Origin: Gp6-AA40 sp035711805
GTDB taxonomy: Bacteria > Acidobacteriota > Vicinamibacteria > Vicinamibacterales > UBA2999
Assembly: GCA_035711805.1 (NCBI GenBank)
Contig: DASTBV010000192.1
Span: forward strand, 1 to 64,000
Direction: 5' to 3'
Length of the DNA stretch: 64,000 nucleotides
Part shown: one piece after another, positions 48,147-56,373 of the stretch
How positions within the stretch are numbered: the first letter of the stretch is position 1
How the letters are laid out: each line of letters starts with the position of its first letter
Position numbers and translations under genes: made by a program
The notes under the pieces: model-generated
Told to the model about the DNA's origin: nothing
Databases searched by the model: none
Seen by the model: the letters and a program-made list of their open reading frames with translations, nothing else

Positions 48147-49070
48147 GTGGCTGAACCCGAACTGCCGCCGCTCTACTACGCCTCGATTGCAGGCGACCTC
48201 GTCGAGGTCAAACGGCTGCTCGACGCCGGCGCGGATCCGAACGACGGCGAGTCGGTGTTTCACGCTGCCGAGAAGAATCATCGGGCGGTGATTGATCTCC
48301 TCGTGCAGTACGGCTGCGACGTCTCCTCAGCGCACGCGGTCTACGGCAACACGCCGATATTCTTCCTGTGCGGCTTCGGCAATGACGAGGAGGGGCGCGC
48401 GGCGTGGCACCACGGAATCGCGTATCTGCTCGACCGGGGCGCGGATCCGAACACGCCAAGCACTCCGGGCCACGAGACGCCGCTGCATCGGATTGCGACT
48501 TCGCCGGCGGGACTCGCCACCGCCAGACTGCTCCTCGATCGCGGCGCGGATCCGCTGATCCGAAACGCCGAAGGGGACGTCGCGTATCAGATTGCATTCC
48601 GCTCGGGCAACGAGGCGCTCGCACGAATGCTCGCGGACCGCGGGGGCGCGGTGCCGCTGACGCCGGCGGACGAGTTCATGGCCGCCTGCCGTCGCGGCGA
48701 CGAGGGTCGCGCCCGCGCGCTGCTGGCCCAGGACCCCTCGGTCACCGCCGTGCTGCCGAAGGAGGTCGGCTTCGCCGGGACGCTGCTGCACTGGGCAGCC
48801 TGGACTGGAAACGTCGCTGCGGTGCGCACGCTCATCGCGGTTGGGGCGGACGTCAATCAGCGCGACCGCGAATTCAGCGCTTCACCGCTCGGATGGGCCG
48901 CTCATGGATCGTGCGAGTGCCGGAACGCGGACGACGACTATTGCACGGTCGTCGATCTGCTGTATGCCGCCGGCGCGACGCGGGAAGCGTCCATCAATCG
49001 CCTCGACGAGAAACCCGAAGGTATGGCAACCGCCCGCGTGGCCGAACGGCTGACGCAAAACCTGCCCTGA
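48147..49070 (+). CDS. Ankyrin-repeat protein, 307 residues
   Basis: From a GTG at 48147, eight bases after the YceI stop, so probably co-transcribed. No signal peptide. Repeats are clear: VKRLLDAGADPNDGESVFHA, IAYLLDRGADPNTPSTPGHE, RLLLDRGADPLIRNAEGDVA and VRTLIAVGADVNQRDREFSA, ending with SPLGWAAHGSCECRNADDDY. The last block, rich in Cys and Asp, also occurs as TPLGWTIHGSENGW in the ankyrin protein at 56451, so this C-cap is a shared feature. Cytoplasmic binding scaffold; its partner is unknown. Confidence 0.87.
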   Translation: MAEPELPPLYYASIAGDLVEVKRLLDAGADPNDGESVFHAAEKNHRAVIDLLVQYGCDVSSAHAVYGNTPIFFLCGFGNDEEGRAAWHHGIAYLLDRGADPNTPSTPGHETPLHRIATSPAGLATARLLLDRGADPLIRNAEGDVAYQIAFRSGNEALARMLADRGGAVPLTPADEFMAACRRGDEGRARALLAQDPSVTAVLPKEVGFAGTLLHWAAWTGNVAAVRTLIAVGADVNQRDREFSASPLGWAAHGSCECRNADDDYCTVVDLLYAAGATREASINRLDEKPEGMATARVAERLTQNLP

Positions 49071-49099
49071 TCAGTTTCCAACCTTCCCTCGACACGCAC

Positions 49100-49111
49100 C
49101 GTCTATAGACG
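49100..49111. promoter_or_regulatory. CGTCTATAGACG palindrome upstream of a TIGR03435 gene
   Basis: Perfect 12-bp palindrome containing TATAGA, 28 bases before the start at 49139. It could be a -10 box overlapped by a dimeric operator. No clear -35 box was identified. Confidence 0.35.
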
Positions 49112-49138
49112 GGTAGCCGCGATCGAAAGGAGGGTGAT

Positions 49139-49984
49139 GTGCGGACCCTGTCGATATGGTTCGTGCCTGTGCTGGCCCTGACGTGGCACGCACAAGCACA
49201 GCAGCCTCAGGTTCAGTCCACGAAAGCCGCAACGTTCGAGGTGGCCTCGGTGCGGGCCAACAAGTCGGGTGACCTCGCCATGCCCGCACGTACGCGAGGG
49301 CGCACGTACACGGCGACGAACATACCGGTTCGATATCTCGTCGCCTCAGCCTACGGTGTTCCCGCAGCGCGAGTGCTCGGCGGTCCCTCCTGGATCGGGT
49401 CCGCGAGCGTTGCAATGCCGCTCATCGGCGGGGAACGGTTCGACGTCCTCGCGACGCTGCCTGAAGGCGCCGGGCCGAACGAGGTGCCGGCGATGCTGCG
49501 CGTGCTTCTCGCCGATCGCTTCAAGCTGGTCGCACACAGCGAGATGCGCGATGCGCCGTTGTATGCGCTGGTTGCCGATCGCCCCGACGGGCGTCTGGGA
49601 CCGCGGCTGCGTAAGGCATCGATCGATTGTGATGCGATAGATGCGGCAGCGATCCCGGCGGCGAAACCGGGCGAACGCGGTCCCTGCGGGTCGGAGCTTG
49701 GCGGCGAGATCATCGGCCGCGGTCAACGGCTGACGACGCTGGCGCGGATGCTGTCGTTCTTCGCCGGCCGGCCGGTTGTGGACCGGACGAACCTGGCCGG
49801 GGGTTTCGATTTCGACCTCCGGTTCCCGGAGCTCGAGACACCGCCCGATGGGAGAAATGCGGCTGATGCGGGCGGAGGCATCTTCGTGGCGCTTCAGGAG
49901 CAACTCGGACTGAAGCTCGAACCGATCCGCGGGCCCCTCGAGTTCGTCGTGATCGACAGCGTTGAACGGCCGGCGGAAAATTGA
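49139..49984 (+). CDS. TIGR03435-family secreted protein, copy 3
   Basis: A 281-residue protein from a GTG at 49139 after AAAGGAGGG. Short signal peptide (IWFVPVLALTWHAQAQ). Family blocks: FEVASVRANKSG, GGPSWIGSASVAMPLIGGER, RFKLVAHSEMRDAPLYALVA, GRPVVDRTNLAGGFDFDLRF and VVIDSVERPAEN at the end, plus the conserved C pair (DCDA, PCGS). It has its own upstream region after the ankyrin gene and converges on the pirin gene with 22 bases between stops. Confidence 0.87.
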   Translation: MRTLSIWFVPVLALTWHAQAQQPQVQSTKAATFEVASVRANKSGDLAMPARTRGRTYTATNIPVRYLVASAYGVPAARVLGGPSWIGSASVAMPLIGGERFDVLATLPEGAGPNEVPAMLRVLLADRFKLVAHSEMRDAPLYALVADRPDGRLGPRLRKASIDCDAIDAAAIPAAKPGERGPCGSELGGEIIGRGQRLTTLARMLSFFAGRPVVDRTNLAGGFDFDLRFPELETPPDGRNAADAGGGIFVALQEQLGLKLEPIRGPLEFVVIDSVERPAEN

Positions 49985-50006
49985 GCGCCACGGAATCAAA
50001 TCACCG

Positions 50007-50951
50007 CTAGCTCACCGGATTCGGGTGTGCGAGCCTGAGGAGATCAGGAGCGGGAAGTCGCGGGCCTGCGTAGGCCGGCACGTCGCCGAAGCGGCGATGC
50101 GCCTCCCAGTCATCGCGGGCCTGGCGGATTTCCTCGGGCGTTCTCGCCACGAAGTTCCACCACATCAGGATCGTTTCACCGAACGGCAGCCCTCCGATCA
50201 GCAGTACGCGGCTGCCGGCGGCGCTGGCGAGGGCAATCTCGTCACGCTGCGTGCCCAGGTAATAGAGCGTGTCCGCTCCAAGGACGTCCTTCTGAAGCGA
50301 CGCGTCGCCCTTCAACACCAGCAACGCATGCTCGTGATCGCGCTGCAGCGGAACGGTCAACCTTTCACGGGGGTGGATTTGCAGTTCAGCGCCGACAAGC
50401 GGCGAGAAGTGCCGGGCAGCGGAGGTGGCGTCCCCCAGGATGCCTGAGAACACGCGCGCAACGCCCCCGGGGAATTCCACCGCCGGAACGTCCGGCAGAT
50501 GCTGGAACGACGCCGCGTCGTGGCGATGACGCTCGGGGAGCGCAGTCCACAGCTGCACGCCGTTCAGCCGCCCGGTGTTCTCGACCGGCGTGCGCTCGGC
50601 GTGAGCGATTGCGTCGCCCGACGTCATGACGTTCAGCCCGCCCGGCCGAAGGAGTGCTTCCTGCTGCAGGCTGTCGTCGTGCACGACCTCGCCGTCGAGC
50701 AGCCAGGTAACGGTCTGCAGGCCCATGTGGGGATGCGGCGCAACGTCCATCGGCGCACCCGCGCTGAACGTCAGCGGACCGAACCGATCGAGAAAACACC
50801 ACGGGCCGATCAGCCGCCGGCCTTTGACCGGCAGCGCGCGCAGCACCCGCAGATCGCCGATTCGTACGTCGCGCCCCTGATACGGTTCGAACTGCTGGCC
50901 ACGCGCGCCGATCGCGACACACGCTTCCGCCGCAACGAGCGGTTCGTTCAT
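50007..50951 (-). CDS. Pirin-family protein
   Basis: A 314-residue bicupin. The N-terminal cupin carries the pirin metal motif APHPHMGLQTVTWLLDGEVV (three His ligands with H and E downstream at HDDSLQQEALL) and GDAIAHAERTP. The C-terminal cupin has DHEHALLVLKGDASL and GETILMWWNFVARTPEEI. Pirins are iron proteins; some have quercetin dioxygenase activity and others act as regulators. Length is normal for the family. Monocistronic, convergent with the TIGR03435 gene. Confidence 0.9.
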   Translation of the reverse strand: MNEPLVAAEACVAIGARGQQFEPYQGRDVRIGDLRVLRALPVKGRRLIGPWCFLDRFGPLTFSAGAPMDVAPHPHMGLQTVTWLLDGEVVHDDSLQQEALLRPGGLNVMTSGDAIAHAERTPVENTGRLNGVQLWTALPERHRHDAASFQHLPDVPAVEFPGGVARVFSGILGDATSAARHFSPLVGAELQIHPRERLTVPLQRDHEHALLVLKGDASLQKDVLGADTLYYLGTQRDEIALASAAGSRVLLIGGLPFGETILMWWNFVARTPEEIRQARDDWEAHRRFGDVPAYAGPRLPAPDLLRLAHPNPVS

Positions 50952-50997
50952 CGCGCGATGATAACGCGCAGGTCAGCGTCGCCTCGGCTGAAGCGGA

Positions 50998-51258
50998 TCA
51001 GGGGTGCTGGCCGCTGGCGATCTCGGAGGCGAGCAGGCGTATCTGACGTTCGATCTCCTGGTTCCAGCGCTCGAAGCCGCTCGGGCCCGTCCGGCCGCCG
51101 CGGTAGTCGCTCAGTGCCGCGAGCCGACGGACGACTTCGGCGCGCCCCAACCGCGCCGTCTCGCGATCCCACACGAGGTCGTAGGCCTGCTGGTCCGGTG
51201 TGACCGTGCCCGGATCGTGCGTCGCGTCCCTCTTCTTACGGCCAAACAGCAATCCCAT
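50998..51258 (-). CDS. Small conserved-looking cytoplasmic protein
   Basis: An 86-residue protein. The front GLLFGRKKRDATHDPGTV is basic and Gly-rich, followed by two predicted helices (QQAYDLVWDRETARLGRAEV, then FERWNQEIERQIRLLASEI). No family was recognised. The start is ATG, and the gene is co-directional with pirin, 46 bases upstream of it. It may be an adaptor-like helical protein; this is inferred only from composition. Confidence 0.5.
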   Translation of the reverse strand: MGLLFGRKKRDATHDPGTVTPDQQAYDLVWDRETARLGRAEVVRRLAALSDYRGGRTGPSGFERWNQEIERQIRLLASEIASGQHP

Positions 51259-51325
51259 CCGACTCCCGCCAGTGCGGTGGACTATAGCTCAGCTGGTCGG
51301 CGGGACAATCGGACGAAAGTGCTTG

Positions 51326-51523
51326 TTATGGCTGCACGCGGATTCGCCGGGGCCGCCCTGTCAGCCGGGACGGACGGGGCTCCAGCCAGCGGGCGAGAGG
51401 CGCCTGCGCGCGGCAGGAGAGGCACCGCACCGGCGTGGACGCCGTGCGCTCGTTCTTCGGGGCGAGATAGATACCAGCCGAGTACCCGCACTGCGGGCAC
51501 TCGGCCAGTTTTGGAGACGACAT
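51326..51523 (-). CDS. Small zinc-ribbon-like protein
   Basis: A 65-residue frame from the ATG at 51523. It contains CPQCGYSAG and, 20 residues later, CLSCRA, a CxxC...CxxC arrangement fitting a rubredoxin-like zinc ribbon, then a basic tail (RPSRLTGRPRRIRVQP) suited to nucleic-acid contact. The start site is weak, with AAGG only one base away. It is more likely than the overlapping 256-residue frame, which runs across the stop of the next gene. Confidence 0.45.
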   Translation of the reverse strand: MSSPKLAECPQCGYSAGIYLAPKNERTASTPVRCLSCRAQAPLARWLEPRPSRLTGRPRRIRVQP

Positions 51524-51594
51524 GCCTTTGGGGAGGTTGTCCAACAGACTTATCGAACCGAAGTCCGGAGAACTGCAGAGGTGTGGTGGGTCGT

Positions 51595-51618
51595 CGTAGT
51601 GTCCGCCTTCAGGCGGAC
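51595..51618 (-). repeat. Short palindrome, intergenic copy
   Basis: On the minus strand GTCCGCCTGAAGGCGGAC plus ACTACG, identical to the copy at 34931. It begins seven bases after the stop of the 'PDLSG' paralogue at 51625, in the 101-base gap before the zinc-ribbon gene. Confidence 0.88.
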
Positions 51619-51624
51619 GGCCAA

Positions 51625-52458
51625 TCAGCGGGGGCGACGGGACCCGGTGGTCGGATCGAACTGGTTGTTCTCGAGGCAGACGAACTCGATCAGATCCGCG
51701 TCCGGAAGAAGACGCTGATTGACGCGCACGGTCCATGGACGGGTGTACGCCTTGGGGTCGTCGACGGTCACGTCGATCTCCAGCGTGCCGACCGTTGGCC
51801 GCCGGAAGCGTTCGGTGATCTTGCCTTCGGACGTCAGCGGTGCGCCGTTGACGTCGAGCCAGCCGCCGTCGCGGAAGTGCGTGCTCTCGACGACGAGCGT
51901 GTCGCCGTCCCATCGGCCGCGCGAATACCCCCACCACCACGGCTGCGCATCCGCCGGAGGAGCCGGCCGGCCGTCGAGGAAGATCTGGCGCGTGCCTGCG
52001 TTGGCTTCGTACAGGATGACGATCAGATTCGGCTGCTGAATCAGCTTGCGCGGCTGTGAGTGCGTGTGCGACTGCATGTAGCCCATCGGCAGACATGCCG
52101 CATCGGGGTTGTCCTTGCTGTTGCCGGCCATTCGCTGCCTGCGCAGCTCCGCGCCGTAGGGCGTGAACGGCAGCCCGTCTTTGATGCCGGCCTCGATGTT
52201 CCAGAAGGTCGCCTGTGGCGGGGTGCCCGGCGGTGGAGGAGGAGGCCCGCCGCGAAAGCCGAGCACGCCGGCGTAGTTCCAGACTCCGGAAAGGTCAGGC
52301 TTTCCGTCGGGCGTGCGCGGAGCCGGTGCCGTGAGATTCACACGGCCGTCGGCGCCGCGCGGCAGTCCGGCGGACGGATAGGACGGCCACTGTGCGCCCA
52401 GTGTCGCGCTGAGTGCGATGAATCCCCAGAGGACCGGTACCAGTGGCCGCACAGTCAC
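51625..52458 (-). CDS. Secreted 'PDLSG' family protein, paralogue 3
   Basis: A 277-residue protein with a signal peptide (VPVLWGFIALSATLGAQ). Family blocks are GLPRGADGRVNLTAPAPRTP, KPDLSGVWN, GRWDGDTLVVESTHFRDGGW, ERFRRPTVGTLEIDVTVDDP and YTRPWTVRVNQRLLPDADLI, ending with EFVCLEN. It is closest to paralogue 1 at 38565 in length and order. A proline run follows the first glycine block. Function unknown; the repeated expansion suggests a role tied to the cell envelope. Confidence 0.75.
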   Translation of the reverse strand: MTVRPLVPVLWGFIALSATLGAQWPSYPSAGLPRGADGRVNLTAPAPRTPDGKPDLSGVWNYAGVLGFRGGPPPPPPGTPPQATFWNIEAGIKDGLPFTPYGAELRRQRMAGNSKDNPDAACLPMGYMQSHTHSQPRKLIQQPNLIVILYEANAGTRQIFLDGRPAPPADAQPWWWGYSRGRWDGDTLVVESTHFRDGGWLDVNGAPLTSEGKITERFRRPTVGTLEIDVTVDDPKAYTRPWTVRVNQRLLPDADLIEFVCLENNQFDPTTGSRRPR

Positions 52459-52463
52459 GCGTC

Positions 52464-52778
52464 CTACGAACCAGCCTGCTGGAGATAGGCGTCGAGCTTC
52501 CTCTTCGCCTCGTCGTCCAGATCCACGAATTCGATGCCGAATCCGAACCCTCCTGTTTTGATTGGCACAACGCGCCCAGGGAGTGCGACTTCACCCTCGC
52601 CGAGCTGCGCGGTGAGGATTACGCGGGTTCCCTCGGGGAACGACATCGACGTGTCGACGAAGCAGCCGGCCGGGCTCAGATCCGTCATCCGCATCTCATG
52701 GCGTCCCGACGCGCCATCGAGCCGGCACTCGACCAGTACGGGCAGGCGAGGGTATCGGCGCTTGTTGACGTACTCCAC
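52464..52778 (-). CDS. PilZ-domain protein
   Basis: A 104-residue single PilZ domain: RRYPRLP carries the RxxxR motif at the front, and TDLSPAGCFVDT is the D/NxSxxG motif, both needed for cyclic-di-GMP binding. The strand pattern AQLGEGEVALPGRVVPIKTG follows. Likely a soluble c-di-GMP effector. It is upstream of, and five bases from, paralogue 3 on the same strand, so the two may be co-transcribed. Confidence 0.9.
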   Translation of the reverse strand: MEYVNKRRYPRLPVLVECRLDGASGRHEMRMTDLSPAGCFVDTSMSFPEGTRVILTAQLGEGEVALPGRVVPIKTGGFGFGIEFVDLDDEAKRKLDAYLQQAGS

Positions 52779-52853
52779 GCAGGGTGCCTCCTACCCAGAG
52801 AGGATCGCAGATCCGGCGCATGGCCGCCAGCGTTCGTGCAGGAGTGCGAATGT

Positions 52854-53111
52854 TCAGGCGCCGAAGGTGCGCACGGTGATCGAGACGAGATCGGTCGCGT
52901 ACAACACGAGTAATCCCGCGGCGAGTGCCGGCGCGACGATGTGCCGGCCAAACCGGGAAATTGCGGCCAGACGCCTCGAACGCCGGCGATCGCGTTCGAG
53001 CTTCGCCCGGCACAGCGCGCGGACACGGTCGGCACGGCCGGCTCCTGGCACGAGCGGTGGCAGGGTGTACACGCAGTGGTTCCGGATCTCGCCGGCGGAT
53101 TCAGGCGTCAT
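52854..53111 (-). CDS. Short membrane protein coupled to a sigma factor
   Basis: An 85-residue protein. Its ATG overlaps the sigma factor stop (ATGA). The first 55 residues are polar and very Arg-rich (RALCRAKLERDRRRSRRLAA), then one transmembrane segment (HIVAPALAAGLLVLYATDLV). It has the size and topology of a minimal anti-sigma or signalling partner, but no known anti-sigma signature. The coupling to the sigma gene is the main evidence for its role. Confidence 0.6.
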   Translation of the reverse strand: MTPESAGEIRNHCVYTLPPLVPGAGRADRVRALCRAKLERDRRRSRRLAAISRFGRHIVAPALAAGLLVLYATDLVSITVRTFGA

Positions 53112-53767
53112 GTGATGACCTCGCGCAAGGCCGTCAGCCCCGGCCCGTCGGTCGCTGAGAGGTGGCGATCGACCAGGGCGCGGGCGCGGCTGAGACGCTG
53201 GCGCATGGCCGGCGATGAGATGTCGCAGACCACCGCCGCCTCCGAGGGGCTGAGGCCTTCGATCCCGACGAGCAGCAGCGCCTCGCGATAGATCGTCGGC
53301 AAAGCGGCGATAGCCGCGGCGATGCGCCGCTCCATCTCGCTCGCCTCGGCGACTTCCAGAGGCGAGGGCGTTGGCGCCCCTCTGGACCACAGGCCCGCCG
53401 CCTCCGGGTCGCCCCAGTCTTCGATCGCCCGCGAGCGCCGATAGCTCAGATGCAGGTTGCGGGCAACGGTGAACAGCCAGGGACCGAGGCGGGTATCGGG
53501 CTGCAACCGCCCGGCATGCGACACCAGACGGAGCCACGTCTCCTCGAGAAGGTCCTCGGCAACGTCGCGGCTGTTGGAAAGGCGGGCGAGGAAGTTGAAG
53601 AGCCGTGCGTTGAACGCGTCGTGCACCGCCTCGAACGCCGCCGGGTCTCGCTCACGCAGGCGGGCAACGAGCTGGAGCTCGAGATCGCGGTCCACGAGCG
53701 TAGTAACGCGCGGCGAGGCCTCGCGTGACAGGTCACGCTCCAGGTGGTTGCGCGTTATGTCAGTCAT
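53108..53767 (-). CDS. ECF RNA polymerase sigma factor, second copy
   Basis: A 219-residue sigma-70 family protein from the ATG at 53767 after AGGAT. Region 2: FEAVHDAFNARLFNFLARLS and SRDVAEDLLEETWLRLV; region 4: IAALPTIYREALLLVGIEGL and SEAAVVCDISSPAMRQRLSR. No region 3. It is followed by an overlapping short membrane protein. The divergent gene starts only 17 bases away, so the promoters must overlap the neighbouring coding sequences. Confidence 0.9.
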   Translation of the reverse strand: MTDITRNHLERDLSREASPRVTTLVDRDLELQLVARLRERDPAAFEAVHDAFNARLFNFLARLSNSRDVAEDLLEETWLRLVSHAGRLQPDTRLGPWLFTVARNLHLSYRRSRAIEDWGDPEAAGLWSRGAPTPSPLEVAEASEMERRIAAAIAALPTIYREALLLVGIEGLSPSEAAVVCDISSPAMRQRLSRARALVDRHLSATDGPGLTALREVIT

Positions 53768-53784
53768 CACATCCTGGAGGTGAC

Positions 53785-54135
53785 ATGTTTCCCGAGATGC
53801 TTCGCCAGATGGGCCCCGCCGCCATCTTGAGTATGTTGGTCGGCCTGCTTCCACTCGGGCTCGGCATTCTGTACGCCGCCCGGCCCACCGAACAGCGGCT
53901 GGCGCTGATGCGGCCGATTTCGCTGGCGGCGATCTTCGGCGCTCTTCACGGCTGTGCCCTGGGCTTCGTGAATGTGTTCAGGAACATCGCGCAGAAAGAG
54001 GTGCCCACGTTCGACAACATCTCCTTTGTCGGGGCCGCCGAGTCGCTGGTGACGCTCTTCTTCGGCTTCGGCTGCCTGATGCTCGCCTGGCTCTGCGTTG
54101 CCATCGGACTGTGGCGGGGACCACAGACTCGCTAA
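53785..54135 (+). CDS. Small four-helix membrane protein
   Basis: A 116-residue protein from the ATG at 53785 after CTGGAGG. Hydrophobic segments are near residues 13-31 (ILSMLVGLLPLGLGILYAA), 45-60, 75-82 and 88-108 (LVTLFFGFGCLMLAWLCVAI). No family was recognised. Divergent from the sigma factor with only 17 bases between the starts and convergent with the AhpD-like gene, whose stop it overlaps by four bases. It may be a target or partner of the sigma factor. Confidence 0.65.
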   Translation: MFPEMLRQMGPAAILSMLVGLLPLGLGILYAARPTEQRLALMRPISLAAIFGALHGCALGFVNVFRNIAQKEVPTFDNISFVGAAESLVTLFFGFGCLMLAWLCVAIGLWRGPQTR

Positions 54136-55283
54136 GGCGTCGAGCGCATCGACGATGGAAAGCGGAAGTCCGCCATGTTGGCGTCGAGTTGCACGCCAGC
54201 GCTGTTGATCAGCATCGATCCGGATCGATAGCCGCCGACCGAGATCACGACGTCGATCATTTGTTGCGCGTCGAGCGACTTCGACAGCGTGGCCCAGGTC
54301 GCGGGAGAGACAACGTCGTTCTCGAACAGCTCGTCCGCGGCCTGGAGCAGGGCGGTTTCGAACGGATCGCCCGGCGTCTTCGGCCCGTTAATCACACGCT
54401 CAACGTCGGCGTCGGTGAACCCGGCCTGACGTCCCAGCCGCAGGTGTGCGGCGTACTCGTATTCCGAGCGGCACAACACGCCGATTCGCGTCAGCAGCAG
54501 CTCGCGCCACCGCGGCGTCAGCGTGTACTTGCCCGTGATGTGCGTGTTGATGGCACCGCGCACGCGATCGGCGGGCGGGTGGCGGTTGAAGGTGCGGAAA
54601 ACGTTCGCGCCGCCGCCGCGGCCGCCAGGCGCTGCTTCGGCGGGCGGTATGCGCGGCGTCGGATACACCCGCAGATTTGTTCGCTTGGCGGCGACCGTTA
54701 CCGGGATCCCTGAGGGCAGGCGGTCGATCACACCCGGCTCGATCTCGACACCCAGCGAGTTGAACAACCCTGCGTACATCGTGGTGCCGCCCGATGTGTC
54801 GATGGTGTCGATCATCTGCGGCAGGTCGTAGCGCGCGCTGAGCGTCTTCCATGTCGCGTCGGCGATGAATGAATCGACATGAAGTTCGTCCGCTGACCGC
54901 AGCAGGGTCGCTTCAAACGGATCCCATCCCGGAGCGTCTGGCCCCTGTGCGATGCGCCGCAGGTCAGCGTCGGTCAGGCCGGCCTTTCTCGCCAGGAGGG
55001 CGCGATGCGCCCATAGATAGTTCGAACGCGTGAGCCACGCGGTGCGCAGGCTCAGGAGCGCACGATGACGCGGCGGCAGCGTCGAGTCCGTCGTGATGTA
55101 CCGGTCGTGCGTGAAGATCCGGCGCGCCAGGGAGGGATAGACGAGCAGCCTGGCCACGGCGTTGGACATGCCGTTGGCAGCGAATTCCGTCGCGATCACC
55201 TCCTCGACCGGCATCACCCGCAGAGTGTCCTGCGCGCTCAACGTGGCGGGAAGGATCACGACGGCAATCAGGAATCGCCTCAC
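54132..55283 (-). CDS. Secreted two-domain carboxymuconolactone decarboxylase/AhpD-like protein
   Basis: A 383-residue protein with signal peptide FLIAVVILPATLSAQ. Two CMD/AhpD halves: the first has SNYLWAHRALLARKAGLTDA, the second CRSEYEYAAHLRLGRQAGFT then DADVERV. The AhpD redox CxxC is not kept: the first half has no Cys at this site and the second has one, so peroxidase-type disulfide chemistry is unlikely. Linker residues 190-215 are Gly/Arg-rich. Export of a CMD protein is unusual. It overlaps the membrane protein gene tail to tail. Confidence 0.8.
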   Translation of the reverse strand: MRRFLIAVVILPATLSAQDTLRVMPVEEVIATEFAANGMSNAVARLLVYPSLARRIFTHDRYITTDSTLPPRHRALLSLRTAWLTRSNYLWAHRALLARKAGLTDADLRRIAQGPDAPGWDPFEATLLRSADELHVDSFIADATWKTLSARYDLPQMIDTIDTSGGTTMYAGLFNSLGVEIEPGVIDRLPSGIPVTVAAKRTNLRVYPTPRIPPAEAAPGGRGGGANVFRTFNRHPPADRVRGAINTHITGKYTLTPRWRELLLTRIGVLCRSEYEYAAHLRLGRQAGFTDADVERVINGPKTPGDPFETALLQAADELFENDVVSPATWATLSKSLDAQQMIDVVISVGGYRSGSMLINSAGVQLDANMADFRFPSSMRSTP

Positions 55284-55311
55284 GGCGCGGATTGTCGCAC
55301 AGAATAGTCAG

Positions 55312-56373
55312 ATGAATGATTCGATCGAACTGGGTGTGGATACTTTCGGTGACGTAAGTGTCGGTGCAGATGGGCAGCAGCTATCGCAGGCGCAAACCGT
55401 GCGCAACGTGGTCGAGCAGGGAGTCCTGGCCGATCAGGTCGGGTTGCACTTCATCGGCCTCGGCGAACACCATCGTCCGGACTTTGCCATCTCGGCGCCG
55501 GAAGTGATTGCAGCGGCGATCGCGGCACGAACGTCGCGCATTCGCATCGGCACTGCCGTCACCGTGCTCAGCACGGACGATCCCGTGCGTGTGTTCCAGC
55601 GCTTCTCGACAATCAATGCAATCTCCAACGGCCGCGCAGAGGTCATCGTCGGCCGCGGGTCGTTTACCGAGTCGTTCCCGCTGTTCGGATACGACCTGTC
55701 GCTCTACGAACAGCTCTTCGAGGAGAAGCTCAATCTGTGGGTCGAGCTGCTGAAGGGCGAGCCGGTGAGCTGGAACGGACGTCTGCGCTCTGGACTGCAC
55801 GAGCAGAAGATCTATCCGCCCTCGGAGTCCGGCACGTTGACGACGTGGGTGGCGGTTGGGGGAAGTCCGGAATCGGTGGTCCGGGCCGCGTTTTACGGAC
55901 TGCCGCTGATGCTGGCCATCATCGGCGGGAATCCGGCGCGGTTCAGGCCGTGGGTGGACCTGTACCACGAGCGATTGGAGCGGTTCAACAAGCCGCAGCG
56001 GCCGGTCGGCGTGCACTCCCCAGGCCACATCGCGGCAACCGACGAACAGGCGAAAGAGGAACTGTTTCCGCATTACCTGGCGATGATGAACCGCATCGGC
56101 GCGGAACGGGGCTGGCCGCCAAGCGGCCGCCGCGAATTCGAGCACGCCGCGGGCCCCGAGGGCGCGCTCTACGTCGGGTCGCCGGAAACCGTGGCCGCGA
56201 AGATCGCCGCCACGGTGAAGGCGCTGGGCCTCTCGCGCTTCGACCTGAAATACAGCAACGGCACCCTTCCTCACGACCTGCAGATGAAGAGCATCGAGCT
56301 GTACGGGACGAAGGTGGTGCCGATGGTGAGGGAGATGGTGGCTGAAGAAGAAGGCCTAAGGGCCAAGGCCTAA
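55312..56373 (+). CDS. Luciferase-like (LLM) flavin monooxygenase
   Basis: A 353-residue protein from the ATG at 55312. TIM-barrel LLM motifs: ELGVDTFGDVS, GLGEHHRPDFAISAPEVIAA, TSRIRIGTAVTVLSTDDPVR and GRGSFTESFPLFGYD. It uses reduced flavin to oxidise an unknown small molecule; no reductase is adjacent. The earlier in-frame starts run into the divergent gene and lack family similarity. The last codons and the TAA are inside the GGCCTAAGG arm of composite repeat copy 2. Confidence 0.88.
   Translation: MNDSIELGVDTFGDVSVGADGQQLSQAQTVRNVVEQGVLADQVGLHFIGLGEHHRPDFAISAPEVIAAAIAARTSRIRIGTAVTVLSTDDPVRVFQRFSTINAISNGRAEVIVGRGSFTESFPLFGYDLSLYEQLFEEKLNLWVELLKGEPVSWNGRLRSGLHEQKIYPPSESGTLTTWVAVGGSPESVVRAAFYGLPLMLAIIGGNPARFRPWVDLYHERLERFNKPQRPVGVHSPGHIAATDEQAKEELFPHYLAMMNRIGAERGWPPSGRREFEHAAGPEGALYVGSPETVAAKIAATVKALGLSRFDLKYSNGTLPHDLQMKSIELYGTKVVPMVREMVAEEEGLRAKA

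Noticed and set aside
51277..51297. tRNA-like 5' sequence (TATAGCTCAGCTGGT)
   Set aside because: The D-arm word matches well, but no anticodon arm, T arm or acceptor complement follows within 90 bases. Perhaps a tRNA remnant, too short to claim.
51326..52096. 256-residue minus-strand frame overlapping the 'PDLSG' paralogue 3
   Set aside because: Only its last 65 residues look protein-like (zinc-ribbon cysteines); the remainder is out of frame with a well-supported gene.
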